The notes: a model not told the origin generated them from the sequence alone. A stretch of DNA of 64,000 nucleotides from Splendidivirga corallicola (GCA_030442035.1 JAUJEA010000009.1:1-64000), one strand, 5' to 3'. Shown: positions 36,540 through 46,813, counted from the first letter of the stretch. Numbers and translations are program-made.

Positions 36540-37145
36540 ATGTTGTTTAAACAATACTCCATATTTTATTCAGTGCTTCTTGCCTTATTGTTTGGTTGTT
36601 CTACTACTTCATCAACGACCAAAACTGCGGCATTGAACAAAGATCAGTACCGCATTTGGCAATTTATGGACAAATCCATTTTGTTGTCCGAACTGAAGCA
36701 AGATGATCTGCCAGCTAATTATGAGATTCTGAAACTTAACAAAGTCAATCTGACGAAACACCTTAGTCAATTAGAAAAAAAAGAGAAGAGTAGAGATGAG
36801 GTGAGATTTGAACGTAGTGCATTGGAGCATATTAATTTTCAGGTACCATGGAGTGATGCTTCCTTTCATACATTTGTTATTGAAAAATCAGATGCGATGG
36901 CGCCAGAGTTAGCTAATAACTTTCCTGATATTAGATCATATTCCGGAGAGAAACAGAATAATGAAAGCATAAAAGTCAGAATAGACAAAAATCCAAAGGG
37001 TCTGTATATTATGGCAACATCGCCTACCCAAACCATTTATGTCAGACCCCTCGATACAGAAAGTGATCTATATATATGCTACGATAAAAAGGATGCCGCG
37101 AACAAGGACAGGCAGTTCAATGAGCCAGAGATGAAAAAAAATTGA
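36540..37145 (+). CDS. Lipoprotein resembling a free protease prodomain
   Basis: A 201-residue lipoprotein (lipobox LFGC, Cys20). Residues about 105-185 match the N-terminal, pre-catalytic part of the metalloprotease encoded directly downstream: shared elements are the AELxxxFPxIxxYSG motif, a xIRxDxxxKGL strand, SPxxTIYxxPL and the exact ICYDK. The two genes even share a 20-base identical stretch in the ICYDK codons. There is no catalytic motif. It could be an inhibitor or folding helper for the protease, or a decayed partial duplicate. The full-length frame, own signal peptide and lipobox favour a functional protein. An 8-bp hairpin lies between the two genes. Confidence 0.65.
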   Translation: MLFKQYSIFYSVLLALLFGCSTTSSTTKTAALNKDQYRIWQFMDKSILLSELKQDDLPANYEILKLNKVNLTKHLSQLEKKEKSRDEVRFERSALEHINFQVPWSDASFHTFVIEKSDAMAPELANNFPDIRSYSGEKQNNESIKVRIDKNPKGLYIMATSPTQTIYVRPLDTESDLYICYDKKDAANKDRQFNEPEMKKN

Positions 37146-37151
37146 ATAGCT

Positions 37152-37172
37152 GGAATGATTTCTGATCATTCC
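37152..37172 (+). other. Intergenic hairpin between prodomain gene and protease gene
   Basis: A perfect 8-bp stem GGAATGAT/ATCATTCC with a 5-base loop starts 6 bases after the stop codon. The following DNA has only short T-runs, so termination would be partial at most. It might lower read-through into the protease gene or stabilise the first transcript. Confidence 0.4.
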
Positions 37173-37226
37173 TTATATGCTTTCCAATAATATTTACGTT
37201 TTAGAATACTGAATGATAGTGAGGCT

Positions 37227-40200
37227 ATGGCAATTTTTTTAATAACAATAAACAACATTTTGCTCAATTTAATCAGGATCATCACAATATGCATTGTATT
37301 CTTTATCACGGTGCAAAAATTAAATGCCCAGGGTCAAATTTCAGATCAAGACAATTGGACTAAATTAAATGCTCCCACTCCGACAAAGTTGAATGCACAA
37401 ATTCAGGTTGCGGAAGGAGCATTTTACAATCTTGATTTTCAAAAATTGTCTAATAGGCTTACCAGTAATTTAAAGAGATCTGCTAATACTTCAACCGGAG
37501 AAATCATAATGCTGCCATATCCGGATGGTACTTTTAAAAAGTTTCAAATATGGGAATCATCCATTATGAGTGCAGAACTGGAAGAGAAATTTCCGAATAT
37601 CAAAACATATTCAGGACATTGTATTGATGATAAAACTTCGACTATTAGACTAGATCTGACTTCCAAGGGTTTACATGCCATCATCCTGTCGCCACAAAAA
37701 ACAATTTATATCGATCCCTTGTATGAAGGGAATAATGAGCAATATATATGCTACGATAAAAGGAAATTTATCAAAAAGATCGATAGTCCAATAATAGAAT
37801 ATGAGCCAATTTCAAAATATAGATTCAGGCAAGCTATAGCAGACGACCACGGTGTTTTAAAAAAAGATAAAGGAAAATCTTTTGGAACACAACTATATAC
37901 TTTTCGGATTGCTGTGGCAGCGACAGGGGAATATACAGCTTTTCACGGGGGAACCGTTGAGGAAGCTTTAGCAGCCATCGTAGTTACTATGAACCGGGTC
38001 AATGCCATCTATGAAAGAGAGGTTTCTGTTAGAATGATTTTGGTCGCGGACAATGATCGGATTATTTATACTGATGCCGATACCGATCCGTATACCAATA
38101 ATAATTCACTATCCTTATTGAATGAGAATCAGGAGAACCTGGATGATGTTATTGGTACTGATAACTATGATATCGGGCATGTATTCAGTACAGCTTCGGG
38201 TGGAGTAGCCACATTGGGTTCCGTATGTGATAATCAGAGGAAAGCGCGAGGTACTACAGGAACTTCCCAACCAATTGGAGATCCATTTGATGTTGATTTT
38301 GTGGCCCATGAGATTGGGCATCAATTCGGAGCGTCTCATACCTTCAATGGTAATGATGGAAATTGTCAGGGTAATCGAAATGGTTCAACAGCTGTTGAAC
38401 CCGGTAGTGGGACAACCATTATGGCTTATGCAGGAATTTGTGACGATCAGAATATTCAGCCAAACAGTAATGACTATTTCAGCACCATAAGTTATGAACA
38501 GATCGTCTCCAATTTAGAGGCTTCGGATCGAACAGGCTCATGTGCTGTGATTACAGCTACAGGCAACGATGTGCCCACAGTCGATGCGGGAGTCAGTGGT
38601 TTTTATATCCCGGTTGGAACGCCTTTCACTCTGGATGGTAGTGGAAATGATATCAATGGGGATGACCTGACTTATTGTTGGGAACAGGTGGACCTGGGGC
38701 CAACAGGGGAACCTAACCAACCTCAGGGCAATGCACCGCTCTTTCGTTCTTTTCCTCCTGCCATGGAAACTTCAAGGACTTTTCCACAATGGTCGGATAT
38801 TTTGAATAATACCCAAACACAGGGTGAAATATTGCCAGCTGTTTCAAGAGAAATGAACTTCAGGTTAACTGTAAGGGATAATAATAGTGGCGGCGGAGGT
38901 GTGAATTTCGACGAACTTAGTTTCAACGTAACGGATGAGGCTGGTCCTTTCATAGTTACAACATTGAATGAAGAGGAAACCATGTTGGTCGGGGCTCCCA
39001 AGAATATCACATGGGATGTTGCTAACACTGATACGGACCCGGTCAATGTTTCTTTGGTCAATATATTATTGAGTGTGGATGGTGGAATCACATTCCCGAT
39101 CATGTTGGCGGAGAATGTTCCAAACGATGGATTGGAGACGATAATAGTTCCTGACAATGAAACCGAAACAGGGAGGATAAAAGTAGAAGCGGTAGGGAAT
39201 GTTTTTTTCGACTTAAATAACAGTGATTTCATTATCGAAGAACCTGTTACTCCTGATTTTGTTGTATCCGTTGTTCCGGAATCAACATTGACCTGTGATG
39301 AGAATGAGGCCATTTTTCAGCTGACAGTTACGCCGCTGGTTGGGTATTCGGAGATGGTTAATTTCGTAATAAACGATGTCCCTGAGGAACTAACTGCTGG
39401 TTTCGCTCAAAACCCGGTAAGCCCCGGTGAAACAGTTGCACTGAACTTGTCCGGTTTGCAAAACCTAACCGCAGGTATGTATACCATGGAAATTGTTGCT
39501 ACCAGTAATAACCTTGCTAAGAATTTGGAAATTACGCTGGATCACAGGATGGGAACCCCATCGGTGACAAATCTGATAGAACCACAGACAGAGATTGAAA
39601 ATCTTCCTGTTCAAAACATCAATTTTCTATGGAACTCAATTCCTGGTACCGACTCTTATACTATCGAGATCGCAGACAATTCAGAGTTTACAGATATTTT
39701 TGAGAAAAATGAGGGGCTGACGGATACAACCTATCAGCTTCAAGGAAGATTGGAAGGTGGTACCACCTATTATTGGAGGATAAAGGGATCCAATCCTTGC
39801 GGAGAAGGTGGTTATTCCGAACCTTTTCAATTTACTACTCAATTTATCAGCTATTCCACTCATAATTTCGATGGTACTCCACAGAATATCCTTTCATTGG
39901 ATACTTTGGTATCTATGATTACTATTGATGAGGATGTTTTAATTTCCGACCTCAATGTGATTGATCTTAATGGTACACATACCTGGATTGGCGATGTGGT
40001 AGTAAAACTTCAGGCTCCATCCGGCACAGAGATCATCTTGTTTGAGGAAATTTGCTCCAGTAGTACTGACTTTGGTCTTTCTTTCGATGATGAAGCAGGA
40101 TCAGCTACTATACAATGTCCACCGACAGGAGGTTTTGCATATATCCCACAAGAACTTCTGGAAGCGTTTGATGGTGAAAAAAGTAAAGGCGACTGGAAAT

Positions 40201-41111
40201 TGATTATCATTGACAGTTTTGATCAGGACGAAGGAACCCTCATTGGATGGGGACTGGAGATCGGTACTATAGAATCTCCACCCAGAGCTCCGGAGATGTT
40301 GGCTATTTCAGATAGCACACATGCTACACTCACACTCACCTGGTTGGATAATTCTACCAATGAAGAAGAATTTGTCATAGAAAGATCCAAAAGTGGCAAT
40401 ACTGAATTTCAGGAGATTGCTCGTGTAGATTACAACACCACCAGTTTTACGGATACTGGTCTGGAACAACTGACTAATTATTATTATCGCATAAGCGCTA
40501 ACAATAGCTTTGGTTTTTCTGAGTTTTCGAATGAGGCGCATGCTACCACATTAATTGCTCCTCCATTTGCACCAACCAATCTTCAGGCAGATGCCGTATC
40601 ACACTTGCAAATTGACCTGATCTGGTCCGATAACGCAGATAATGAAGATGAGTTTGTTATAGAACGATCCATTGGAAACAATCAGAATTTTCAGGAAATA
40701 GCCAGGATCGATCCGAATAGTCAAACTTATCCTGTGCAAGGACTGGAGGAAGAGACGACCTACTACTTCAGGGTTTATGCAACCAATGATGGTGGTGACT
40801 CCGACTTCTCTAATGAATCTGATGCAACTACGCTCATTGTTGGATTAGATAATCCGGACCAAAAGCTTATCAGTATTTTTCCGAACCCGACCAAGGGAAT
40901 GATGACATTGGAAATAGGAATAAACTATTCCGGAACCCTTAATTTAATATTAATGGATGCCTTGGGGCGTACTTTGAGGAGTTCAGCTATCAAAAAAAGT
41001 AAAAGCTCAATAACCCATGATCTTGATCTGACCAATTTGCAGAATGGCATTTATTTTTTGAATATTATTTCACCTCAGGGCACCATTTCCAAAAGACTTT
41101 CAAAGCAATAA
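37227..41111 (+). CDS. T9SS-sorted M12B-like metalloprotease
   Basis: A 1294-residue secreted protease. After a signal segment and a prodomain (about 60-190) comes a reprolysin-like catalytic domain (about 215-445). Its zinc motif is HExxHxxxxxH: His361, Glu362, His365 and His371. A PKD-like module (about 450-570), further Ig-like modules and an FN3-like module (about 785-870) follow. A proprotein-convertase P domain (about 873-1010), two FN3 domains (1017-1109, 1111-1203) and a T9SS type A sorting domain (about 1211-1294, ISIFPNPTKGMMTLEI) complete it. It would be displayed on or released from the cell surface for protein degradation. The preceding gene encodes a prodomain-like lipoprotein. 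Confidence 0.88.
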   Translation: MAIFLITINNILLNLIRIITICIVFFITVQKLNAQGQISDQDNWTKLNAPTPTKLNAQIQVAEGAFYNLDFQKLSNRLTSNLKRSANTSTGEIIMLPYPDGTFKKFQIWESSIMSAELEEKFPNIKTYSGHCIDDKTSTIRLDLTSKGLHAIILSPQKTIYIDPLYEGNNEQYICYDKRKFIKKIDSPIIEYEPISKYRFRQAIADDHGVLKKDKGKSFGTQLYTFRIAVAATGEYTAFHGGTVEEALAAIVVTMNRVNAIYEREVSVRMILVADNDRIIYTDADTDPYTNNNSLSLLNENQENLDDVIGTDNYDIGHVFSTASGGVATLGSVCDNQRKARGTTGTSQPIGDPFDVDFVAHEIGHQFGASHTFNGNDGNCQGNRNGSTAVEPGSGTTIMAYAGICDDQNIQPNSNDYFSTISYEQIVSNLEASDRTGSCAVITATGNDVPTVDAGVSGFYIPVGTPFTLDGSGNDINGDDLTYCWEQVDLGPTGEPNQPQGNAPLFRSFPPAMETSRTFPQWSDILNNTQTQGEILPAVSREMNFRLTVRDNNSGGGGVNFDELSFNVTDEAGPFIVTTLNEEETMLVGAPKNITWDVANTDTDPVNVSLVNILLSVDGGITFPIMLAENVPNDGLETIIVPDNETETGRIKVEAVGNVFFDLNNSDFIIEEPVTPDFVVSVVPESTLTCDENEAIFQLTVTPLVGYSEMVNFVINDVPEELTAGFAQNPVSPGETVALNLSGLQNLTAGMYTMEIVATSNNLAKNLEITLDHRMGTPSVTNLIEPQTEIENLPVQNINFLWNSIPGTDSYTIEIADNSEFTDIFEKNEGLTDTTYQLQGRLEGGTTYYWRIKGSNPCGEGGYSEPFQFTTQFISYSTHNFDGTPQNILSLDTLVSMITIDEDVLISDLNVIDLNGTHTWIGDVVVKLQAPSGTEIILFEEICSSSTDFGLSFDDEAGSATIQCPPTGGFAYIPQELLEAFDGEKSKGDWKLIIIDSFDQDEGTLIGWGLEIGTIESPPRAPEMLAISDSTHATLTLTWLDNSTNEEEFVIERSKSGNTEFQEIARVDYNTTSFTDTGLEQLTNYYYRISANNSFGFSEFSNEAHATTLIAPPFAPTNLQADAVSHLQIDLIWSDNADNEDEFVIERSIGNNQNFQEIARIDPNSQTYPVQGLEEETTYYFRVYATNDGGDSDFSNESDATTLIVGLDNPDQKLISIFPNPTKGMMTLEIGINYSGTLNLILMDALGRTLRSSAIKKSKSSITHDLDLTNLQNGIYFLNIISPQGTISKRLSKQ

Positions 41112-41198
41112 AGTTTTTCAACTTAGCTTCGATACAAATGGTAAATATTGCTGAGAGTTTCACTTGGTGAAAGCCATTTCTTTCCTAAATTTAAGGTT

Positions 41199-43988
41199 AT
41201 GAACAAACCAGAAAAGAAGTTATTTCTCCTTGACGCCATGGCCCTGATATATAGGGCTCATTTTGCATTTAGTAAAACACCGCGTATAAATTCAAAAGGT
41301 CAGAATACCGGGGCCTCCTTTGGCTTCACCAATACACTTTATGAGGTTATACAAAAACAAAAGCCTACGCATATTGGTGTAGCTTTTGATACTTCCGCTC
41401 CCACTTTCAGGCATGAACAATTTGCCGATTACAAGGGGCATCGTGAAGAGGTTCCCGAAGACATTGTGATCAACCTTCCATACATCAAGGAGATAATCGC
41501 TGGTTTTGGTATTCCGATTTTAGAAATGGATGGTTATGAGGCTGATGATGTGATTGGTACACTTGCCAAAGCTGCCGGGAAGAATGATTTTGAGGTTTTT
41601 ATGATGACCTCGGACAAAGATTATGCACAGCTGGTTGAAGAACATATTTATCTGTATAAACCGGCTTATTTAGGAAATGCTGTTGATATTTTGGGTGTGG
41701 AAGAGGTGAAAAAGAAATTTGATATCGAGCATGTAGATCAGGTAAGAGATATTCTTGGGCTTCAGGGAGATGCATCAGATAACATCCCGGGTATCCCAGG
41801 TATAGGGGCTAAAACAGCAGTTAAACTTTTGAAGGAATATGGGACCGTTGAAAACCTTATTGCCAATACGGATGACCTGAAAGGAAAACAAAAGGAGAAT
41901 GTTATTAATTTCGGTCAGCAAGGTATTATGTCCAAAGAACTGGCTACTATCAAAATAGATGTGCCTATTGAATTTAACGAAGAGGCCTTGAAATATACAG
42001 GCCCTATAGAAGATAAACTTACAAAAGTTTTTCAGGAGCTGGAGTTTAGGACTATTCTTAAGCGGATTTTTAATGTGGAAGAGGCAAAGCCCAAAACGGC
42101 CGGAGCCCAAATAAGCCTTTTTGAAGCGGCTAGCCCCAAAGAGGAAGAACAGATACCTTCTCAGCCTCAGGAAATGGCCAATATATTTTCTGTAGTACAT
42201 GATTATCATCTTATTGATACACCTGAACTCAGGCAACGTTTAATAACGCATCTAATGGCGCAGGATGAATATTGCTTCGATACGGAAACCACAGGAATTG
42301 ATCCGGTAGAAGCCGATCTGATAGGCCTTGCCTTTTCTTATCATGCCAAAGAAGCGTATTATATCCCTATACCAGATGATCAGAATGAGGCTAAAAAGAT
42401 TGTTGCAGAATTTAAGGAAGTATTAGAAGATGAGAAGATACTCAAAATAGCTCAAAACCTGAAGTATGATGTATTGGTGCTGAAAAAATATGGTGTAGAG
42501 GTGAAGGGCCCTACTTTCGATACCATGCTTGCACATTATCTTATTGAACCGGATGGCAAGCACAATATGGATGTTTTGTCAGAAAATTATCTTCATTACA
42601 GTCCTGTTTCAATTACAACCCTGATTGGGAAAAAAGGAACAAAACAGGGCAACATGAAGGATATTGAAATAGAAAAAGTAGTAGAATATGCTGGTGAAGA
42701 TGCGGATATAACCTTGCAGTTAAAACATAAACTGGAACCACTGATCGGTGAAAGTTCCATAAGTAAACTTTTCTATGAGGTAGAACTTCCATTGGTACCA
42801 GTGCTCGCGGATATGGAATATGAAGGTGTTAGGGTCGACACAAATACTTTGAAGGAGCTCTCCGATGATCTGGCTAAAGAGAGCATTAAAGTAGAACAAG
42901 AGATTTACCAGGAAGCCGGAGAAGAATTCAATATTGCTTCTCCAAAGCAGCTTGGTGAAATTTTGTTTGATAAAATGAAATTGGTAGATAAACCTAAGAA
43001 AACAAAATCAGGGCAGTATGCGACTGGGGAGGAAATTTTGTCCAGGTTAGCTAATGAGCACGATATAGCCAGAAAGATCTTAGATTTCAGACAATTCAAT
43101 AAACTAAAATCCACCTATGTCGATGCACTACCGGAAATGATCAGTACTACGGATGGTAGAATACACACAAATTATAGTCAGGCGGTAGCAGCTACTGGTC
43201 GTCTGAGTTCTATTAATCCGAATTTGCAGAATATTCCAATTAGAACGGCAAAAGGGAGGGAAATCAGAAAGGCTTTTGTTCCCAGAGATGATGATCATAT
43301 CTTGATCTCAGCCGATTATTCTCAGATCGAATTGAGAATCATGGCTTCTTTCGCGGAAGATGAGGTCATGATTGAGGCCTTCAGAAATGGGAGAGATATT
43401 CATTCAACAACAGCCGCTAAAATTTTCAAAGTAGGCCTTGACGAAGTCGATGCCGATATGCGGAGAAAAGCCAAGTCGGCAAATTTTGGAATCATCTATG
43501 GAATATCGGCTTTTGGATTAGCCCAAAATCTCAATATTTCCAGAACAGAGGCCAAGGAGATTATTGATGCTTATTTTGAGGAATTTTCGGCAGTGAAGCG
43601 ATACATGGATAATGCCATTAATGAGGCTCGTGAAAAAGGTTATGCAGAAACCATTCTGGGAAGACGACGATATCTTAGAGATATCAATTCAAGAAATGTC
43701 ACCGTTCGGGGCTATGCCGAACGAAATGCTATCAATGCGCCAATTCAGGGAAGTGCGGCAGATATGATCAAAGTAGCCATGATCAACATACATAACTGGA
43801 TGCACCGGGAGCAACTTAAATCCAATATGATACTTCAGGTGCATGATGAATTGGTGTTTGATGTACATAAATCGGAAATTGATATTATCAAGACCACAAT
43901 TCCCGAATTGATGAAAAGTGCTCTGAAGCTTAAGGTTCCAATGGAGGTTGAAATAGGCCAAGGCAATAACTGGCTGGAAGCCCACTAA
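41199..43988 (+). CDS. polA: DNA polymerase I
   Basis: A 929-residue DNA polymerase I for primer removal and repair synthesis. The ATG at 41199 is chosen because MNKPEKKLFLLDAMALIYRAHF is the usual opening; the frame extends upstream without family similarity. The 5'-3' nuclease spans about 5-300 (YKGHREEVPEDI, LQGDASDNIPGIPGIGAKTA). The 3'-5' exonuclease keeps Asp361 and Glu363 in FDTETTGID, so proofreading should be active. The polymerase part has motif A (ISADYSQIELRIMASF), motif B (RRKAKSANFGIIYG) and motif C (LQVHDELVFDV). It is complete and apparently monocistronic. Confidence 0.96.
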   Translation: MNKPEKKLFLLDAMALIYRAHFAFSKTPRINSKGQNTGASFGFTNTLYEVIQKQKPTHIGVAFDTSAPTFRHEQFADYKGHREEVPEDIVINLPYIKEIIAGFGIPILEMDGYEADDVIGTLAKAAGKNDFEVFMMTSDKDYAQLVEEHIYLYKPAYLGNAVDILGVEEVKKKFDIEHVDQVRDILGLQGDASDNIPGIPGIGAKTAVKLLKEYGTVENLIANTDDLKGKQKENVINFGQQGIMSKELATIKIDVPIEFNEEALKYTGPIEDKLTKVFQELEFRTILKRIFNVEEAKPKTAGAQISLFEAASPKEEEQIPSQPQEMANIFSVVHDYHLIDTPELRQRLITHLMAQDEYCFDTETTGIDPVEADLIGLAFSYHAKEAYYIPIPDDQNEAKKIVAEFKEVLEDEKILKIAQNLKYDVLVLKKYGVEVKGPTFDTMLAHYLIEPDGKHNMDVLSENYLHYSPVSITTLIGKKGTKQGNMKDIEIEKVVEYAGEDADITLQLKHKLEPLIGESSISKLFYEVELPLVPVLADMEYEGVRVDTNTLKELSDDLAKESIKVEQEIYQEAGEEFNIASPKQLGEILFDKMKLVDKPKKTKSGQYATGEEILSRLANEHDIARKILDFRQFNKLKSTYVDALPEMISTTDGRIHTNYSQAVAATGRLSSINPNLQNIPIRTAKGREIRKAFVPRDDDHILISADYSQIELRIMASFAEDEVMIEAFRNGRDIHSTTAAKIFKVGLDEVDADMRRKAKSANFGIIYGISAFGLAQNLNISRTEAKEIIDAYFEEFSAVKRYMDNAINEAREKGYAETILGRRRYLRDINSRNVTVRGYAERNAINAPIQGSAADMIKVAMINIHNWMHREQLKSNMILQVHDELVFDVHKSEIDIIKTTIPELMKSALKLKVPMEVEIGQGNNWLEAH

Positions 43989-44026
43989 TTGGGATCAATC
44001 CGAAAAGTTGGGGATTACCTGGGAAT

Positions 44027-44261
44027 GAGTGTTAAAGTGTTTGAGTGTTAAAGTTAAAGCCTGATGCAGCTATTTAGGTGGTTATTATCAATACTTTTCA
44101 GCAAGAGGTTACAAAGTTTACCTGCTGATCGTTATTTTCTTATATCAGGCACTTACCGGTCTGCAGCGTATAATAAAAAATAGCTTCTATTCAAATAACT
44201 TCCTTTTATGATGATTAAGACATTTTTCAACTTCAACACCTCAACACTTAAGCACTTCAAC
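44027..44261. repeat. Inverted tracts of GTGTTnAA-type heptads around a hairpin core
   Basis: The left arm (44027-44058) repeats units such as GTGTTAAA and AGTGTTTGAG at about 7-base steps. The right arm (44226-44261) is its imperfect reverse complement, about 75% identical over 32 bases. Inside, GCCTGAT (44059-44065) and ATCAGGC (44144-44150) are inverted, and CAGCAAGAGGTTAC with GTTTACCTGCTG (44100-44126) can form a further stem. I recall similar heptad tracts as dispersed intergenic repeats in Bacteroidota genomes. It codes for nothing visible. Confidence 0.55.
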
Positions 44262-44534
44262 AAAATACCAATAACCTTTCTCCACAACAACTCCGCTTGA
44301 TCCATTAATTGGCACTTGATTAACGGTTAGTAGTGGGATACCAGCTGGATCAGATGAGGGTTTTTATCTGATCTTCAGGCATATTGTTTTAAATAGGGAT
44401 TGTAAATCTGAATGAGAAGAAGTGAAATGTATTCTAACCGTTGGCCCTTTATAAGATCCAAAATTTTAAATCGGATTTATACATGAATAGGTAGCATCCA
44501 CTCAACTAAAAGGTTTGTCAACTCAATTTTAACA

Positions 44535-44555
44535 TTTCTAATGCTTGTAATTTAA
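44535..44555 (+). promoter_or_regulatory. Conserved leader block upstream of sensor 1
   Basis: TTTCTAATGCTTGTAATTTAA recurs with a single mismatch upstream of the paralogous gene at 46793-46813. Its distance to the start codon is 89 bases here and 87 there. This points to a duplicated promoter or leader. Confidence 0.5.
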
Positions 44556-44623
44556 CGCTGCGTTATGTATTGAAAAAGACCACGCTTTTTTAAAATTTGG
44601 GATTGCATATTTTTAAATCCCAA

Positions 44624-46588
44624 ATGAATCTCAGGTTTAAAATAGCTATCATAATTTCTTCACTGTTATTTGCCGGTATCATATTGATAAGCGGTATTTT
44701 GATCATCCAACTGCTACGCGATAACGATCAGGAAATCAAACACCTTCGCCAGGAACAGGAAAGTATTCATATTGATCGGTTAAGGGATGTGGTGGACTTG
44801 ATTTACGGTGTTGTCGAATCCGAATATCAAATCAACAGCGACCCTACCTATCTTGAAGAGGTATTGGCAAAGATCACATCGGTAAAACTTAGAGATGGAG
44901 ATGGCGCCATATGGATCACTAACGACAAAATGCCTTATCCTGCTATGATCATAGATGCATTAAATCCCGGAAACAATGGGAAAATACTTTCCGGTGATAG
45001 CAAGGATCATGGGCTACATCAGCGGCGTGTGGAAATGTGTCTTAATCGGGGTGAGGCAACTTTGAATTACACCTCGGAACGGTCCTCTGGACAAGGTTTA
45101 CGAAATAAAGTTTCACATTCGAAGATATTCAAGCCATTAGGCTGGATCATATCAGTGGAGACCTCACGGAACGATGCTATTATAACTAACAGATTAAAAC
45201 AACATCGATCACAATTGAATAGGCTTATTGCATGGATTGCTGGTATAGCCATTCTTATTTTAGGAGCAGGTATCCTGGTGGCGATTTATTTCAGCGGTAG
45301 TATGGTTGATACACTCAAAGCTATGCAGTCAAACCTTGATGCATTGGCTCGAGGTAAAGCGATAAAGAAACTCAAATTGGAAAGAAAAGACGAAATTGGT
45401 TCACTGATCAATTCATTAGATAACCATCTTGTTGGATTAGCCTCTTATACTGATTTTGCAAAAGAGATTGGTGCTAATAATTTCGACTATGAATTTAAAC
45501 CATTGAGTGAGGAAGATATCCTTGGAAATGAATTGCTCAGCATGAGAGACAATTTACGGAACAGAGAAGAGGAAGATAAGATCAGGAATTGGTTTAATGA
45601 GGGGTTGGCGAAGTTTGGTGAAATACTTAGAAATACCAATACAGGACTAAAAGAATTATGTGATGACATCATTCAAAATTACACAAAATACCTTGACGCC
45701 AATCAGGGAAGTATTTTCCTGCTGGAAGGGCAAGGCGAAGAACAACATTTAGAATTGATATCATCGTATGCCTTCAAAAGAAAAAAACATATAGAAAAGA
45801 AAATAGAAATTCGACAAGGTTTGGCAGGACAATGTGTTTTAGAAAAATCAACAATTCACCTGAAGGAGGTACCGGAACATTATATAAACATCAGGTCCGG
45901 ATTGGGTGATGCTCCACCTCGAGCAATTCTGATAACACCTCTCCTGCTGAATGAAGAAGTTTATGGTGTTATTGAAATAGCAACTTTCAAGCAATTCGAA
46001 AGCCACCAGATCGAATTCGCAGAAAAGTTATGCGAATCAATTGCCTCTGTTATTTCTACGGTCAGGATTAACGAAAAAACTAAGGGACTTCTGGAGGAAT
46101 CACAGGGAAAGGCCGAAGAGCTAAGGTCTCAGGAAGAAGAAATGAGGCAAAATATGGAAGAGCTGGAAGCCACTCAGGAAGAACTATCAAGACAAACGAA
46201 GGAAACAAAAAATCTCTTGGAACAGTTGGAAAACGATAAAATTCAACTGGATACATGGAAGACGAATGTCAAAGCTATTCTGGATGGGGTGTATGATATG
46301 ATCCTGGTGGTGGACAAGAAAGGAACAGTTGAAGATATGAACCTGGCAGGTGAGCTGATGACCGGATTCAAAAAATCAGAAATTGAGGGACAACACTTCA
46401 ATGTGATATTAAAATCATTTGATTTAAAAGAAGTAAAACTCAGAAAGCTGCTTTCAACTGATTTAACTACCAGAGAAAATGAACTAAAAAAAACCACGTT
46501 TTTTATAAATGAAATTACCAAAGTAACAGGGAAAAAATATCAGTTTTTGATCCGAGACATGGGCAAACTTCAAAATGGTAGTGCCTGA
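44624..46588 (+). CDS. Membrane sensor: Cache-HAMP-GAF-coiled coil-PAS
   Basis: A 654-residue signalling protein started at the ATG at 44624. TM1 is at about 6-28. A periplasmic single-Cache domain follows (about 40-190, with GAIWITNDKMPYPAMI and PLGWIISVETS), then TM2 (about 200-224) and a HAMP domain (about 225-280). A cytosolic GAF domain (about 335-475), a glutamate-rich coiled coil (EEEMRQNMEELEATQEEL) and a C-terminal PAS domain complete it. There is no kinase, cyclase, methyl-accepting signature or DNA-binding domain, so it must act through a partner. It is paralogous to the next gene over the Cache, HAMP, GAF and coiled-coil parts. Confidence 0.82.
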   Translation: MNLRFKIAIIISSLLFAGIILISGILIIQLLRDNDQEIKHLRQEQESIHIDRLRDVVDLIYGVVESEYQINSDPTYLEEVLAKITSVKLRDGDGAIWITNDKMPYPAMIIDALNPGNNGKILSGDSKDHGLHQRRVEMCLNRGEATLNYTSERSSGQGLRNKVSHSKIFKPLGWIISVETSRNDAIITNRLKQHRSQLNRLIAWIAGIAILILGAGILVAIYFSGSMVDTLKAMQSNLDALARGKAIKKLKLERKDEIGSLINSLDNHLVGLASYTDFAKEIGANNFDYEFKPLSEEDILGNELLSMRDNLRNREEEDKIRNWFNEGLAKFGEILRNTNTGLKELCDDIIQNYTKYLDANQGSIFLLEGQGEEQHLELISSYAFKRKKHIEKKIEIRQGLAGQCVLEKSTIHLKEVPEHYINIRSGLGDAPPRAILITPLLLNEEVYGVIEIATFKQFESHQIEFAEKLCESIASVISTVRINEKTKGLLEESQGKAEELRSQEEEMRQNMEELEATQEELSRQTKETKNLLEQLENDKIQLDTWKTNVKAILDGVYDMILVVDKKGTVEDMNLAGELMTGFKKSEIEGQHFNVILKSFDLKEVKLRKLLSTDLTTRENELKKTTFFINEITKVTGKKYQFLIRDMGKLQNGSA

Positions 46589-46751
46589 ATAAATTTGAAG
46601 TAAGTGTTTAGTATGGATATTCCTAAATTTGGGAAGCTGAAATCCCTGTTTAGGAAATTGTTCCCCTCCCAAAAGTTAAAAAAGTAATAGTAAATAAACT
46701 ATTCAAAGTACTGTTGTGTTATCACTCGGAACTTTACCCGAAGGTTAGCCA

Positions 46752-46763
46752 ACAAACGTTTGT
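46752..46763. promoter_or_regulatory. 12-bp palindrome ACAAACGTTTGT
   Basis: A perfect palindrome in the gap between the two sensor genes, about 117 bases upstream of the second start codon. It may be an operator. It is absent from the corresponding position before the first sensor gene. Confidence 0.3.
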
Positions 46764-46792
46764 GTGAGAACATGTTAACCTCAAATTGTCCT

Positions 46793-46813
46793 TTTCTAAT
46801 GCTTGTAACTTAA
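46793..46813 (+). promoter_or_regulatory. Conserved leader block upstream of sensor 2
   Basis: TTTCTAATGCTTGTAACTTAA matches the block at 44535-44555 at 20 of 21 positions and lies at nearly the same distance from the start codon. Both are followed by a similar TTATGTxTTGAA sequence. Confidence 0.5.

Larger units (their letters stand above)
43989..44623. other. Intergenic region with a 235-bp repeat element
   Basis: This 635-base gap holds the inverted repeat element at 44027-44261 (listed separately) and, near its end, the leader block 44535-44555 shared with the next paralogous gene. No protein-coding frame or RNA gene is supported in the remainder. Confidence 0.5.
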
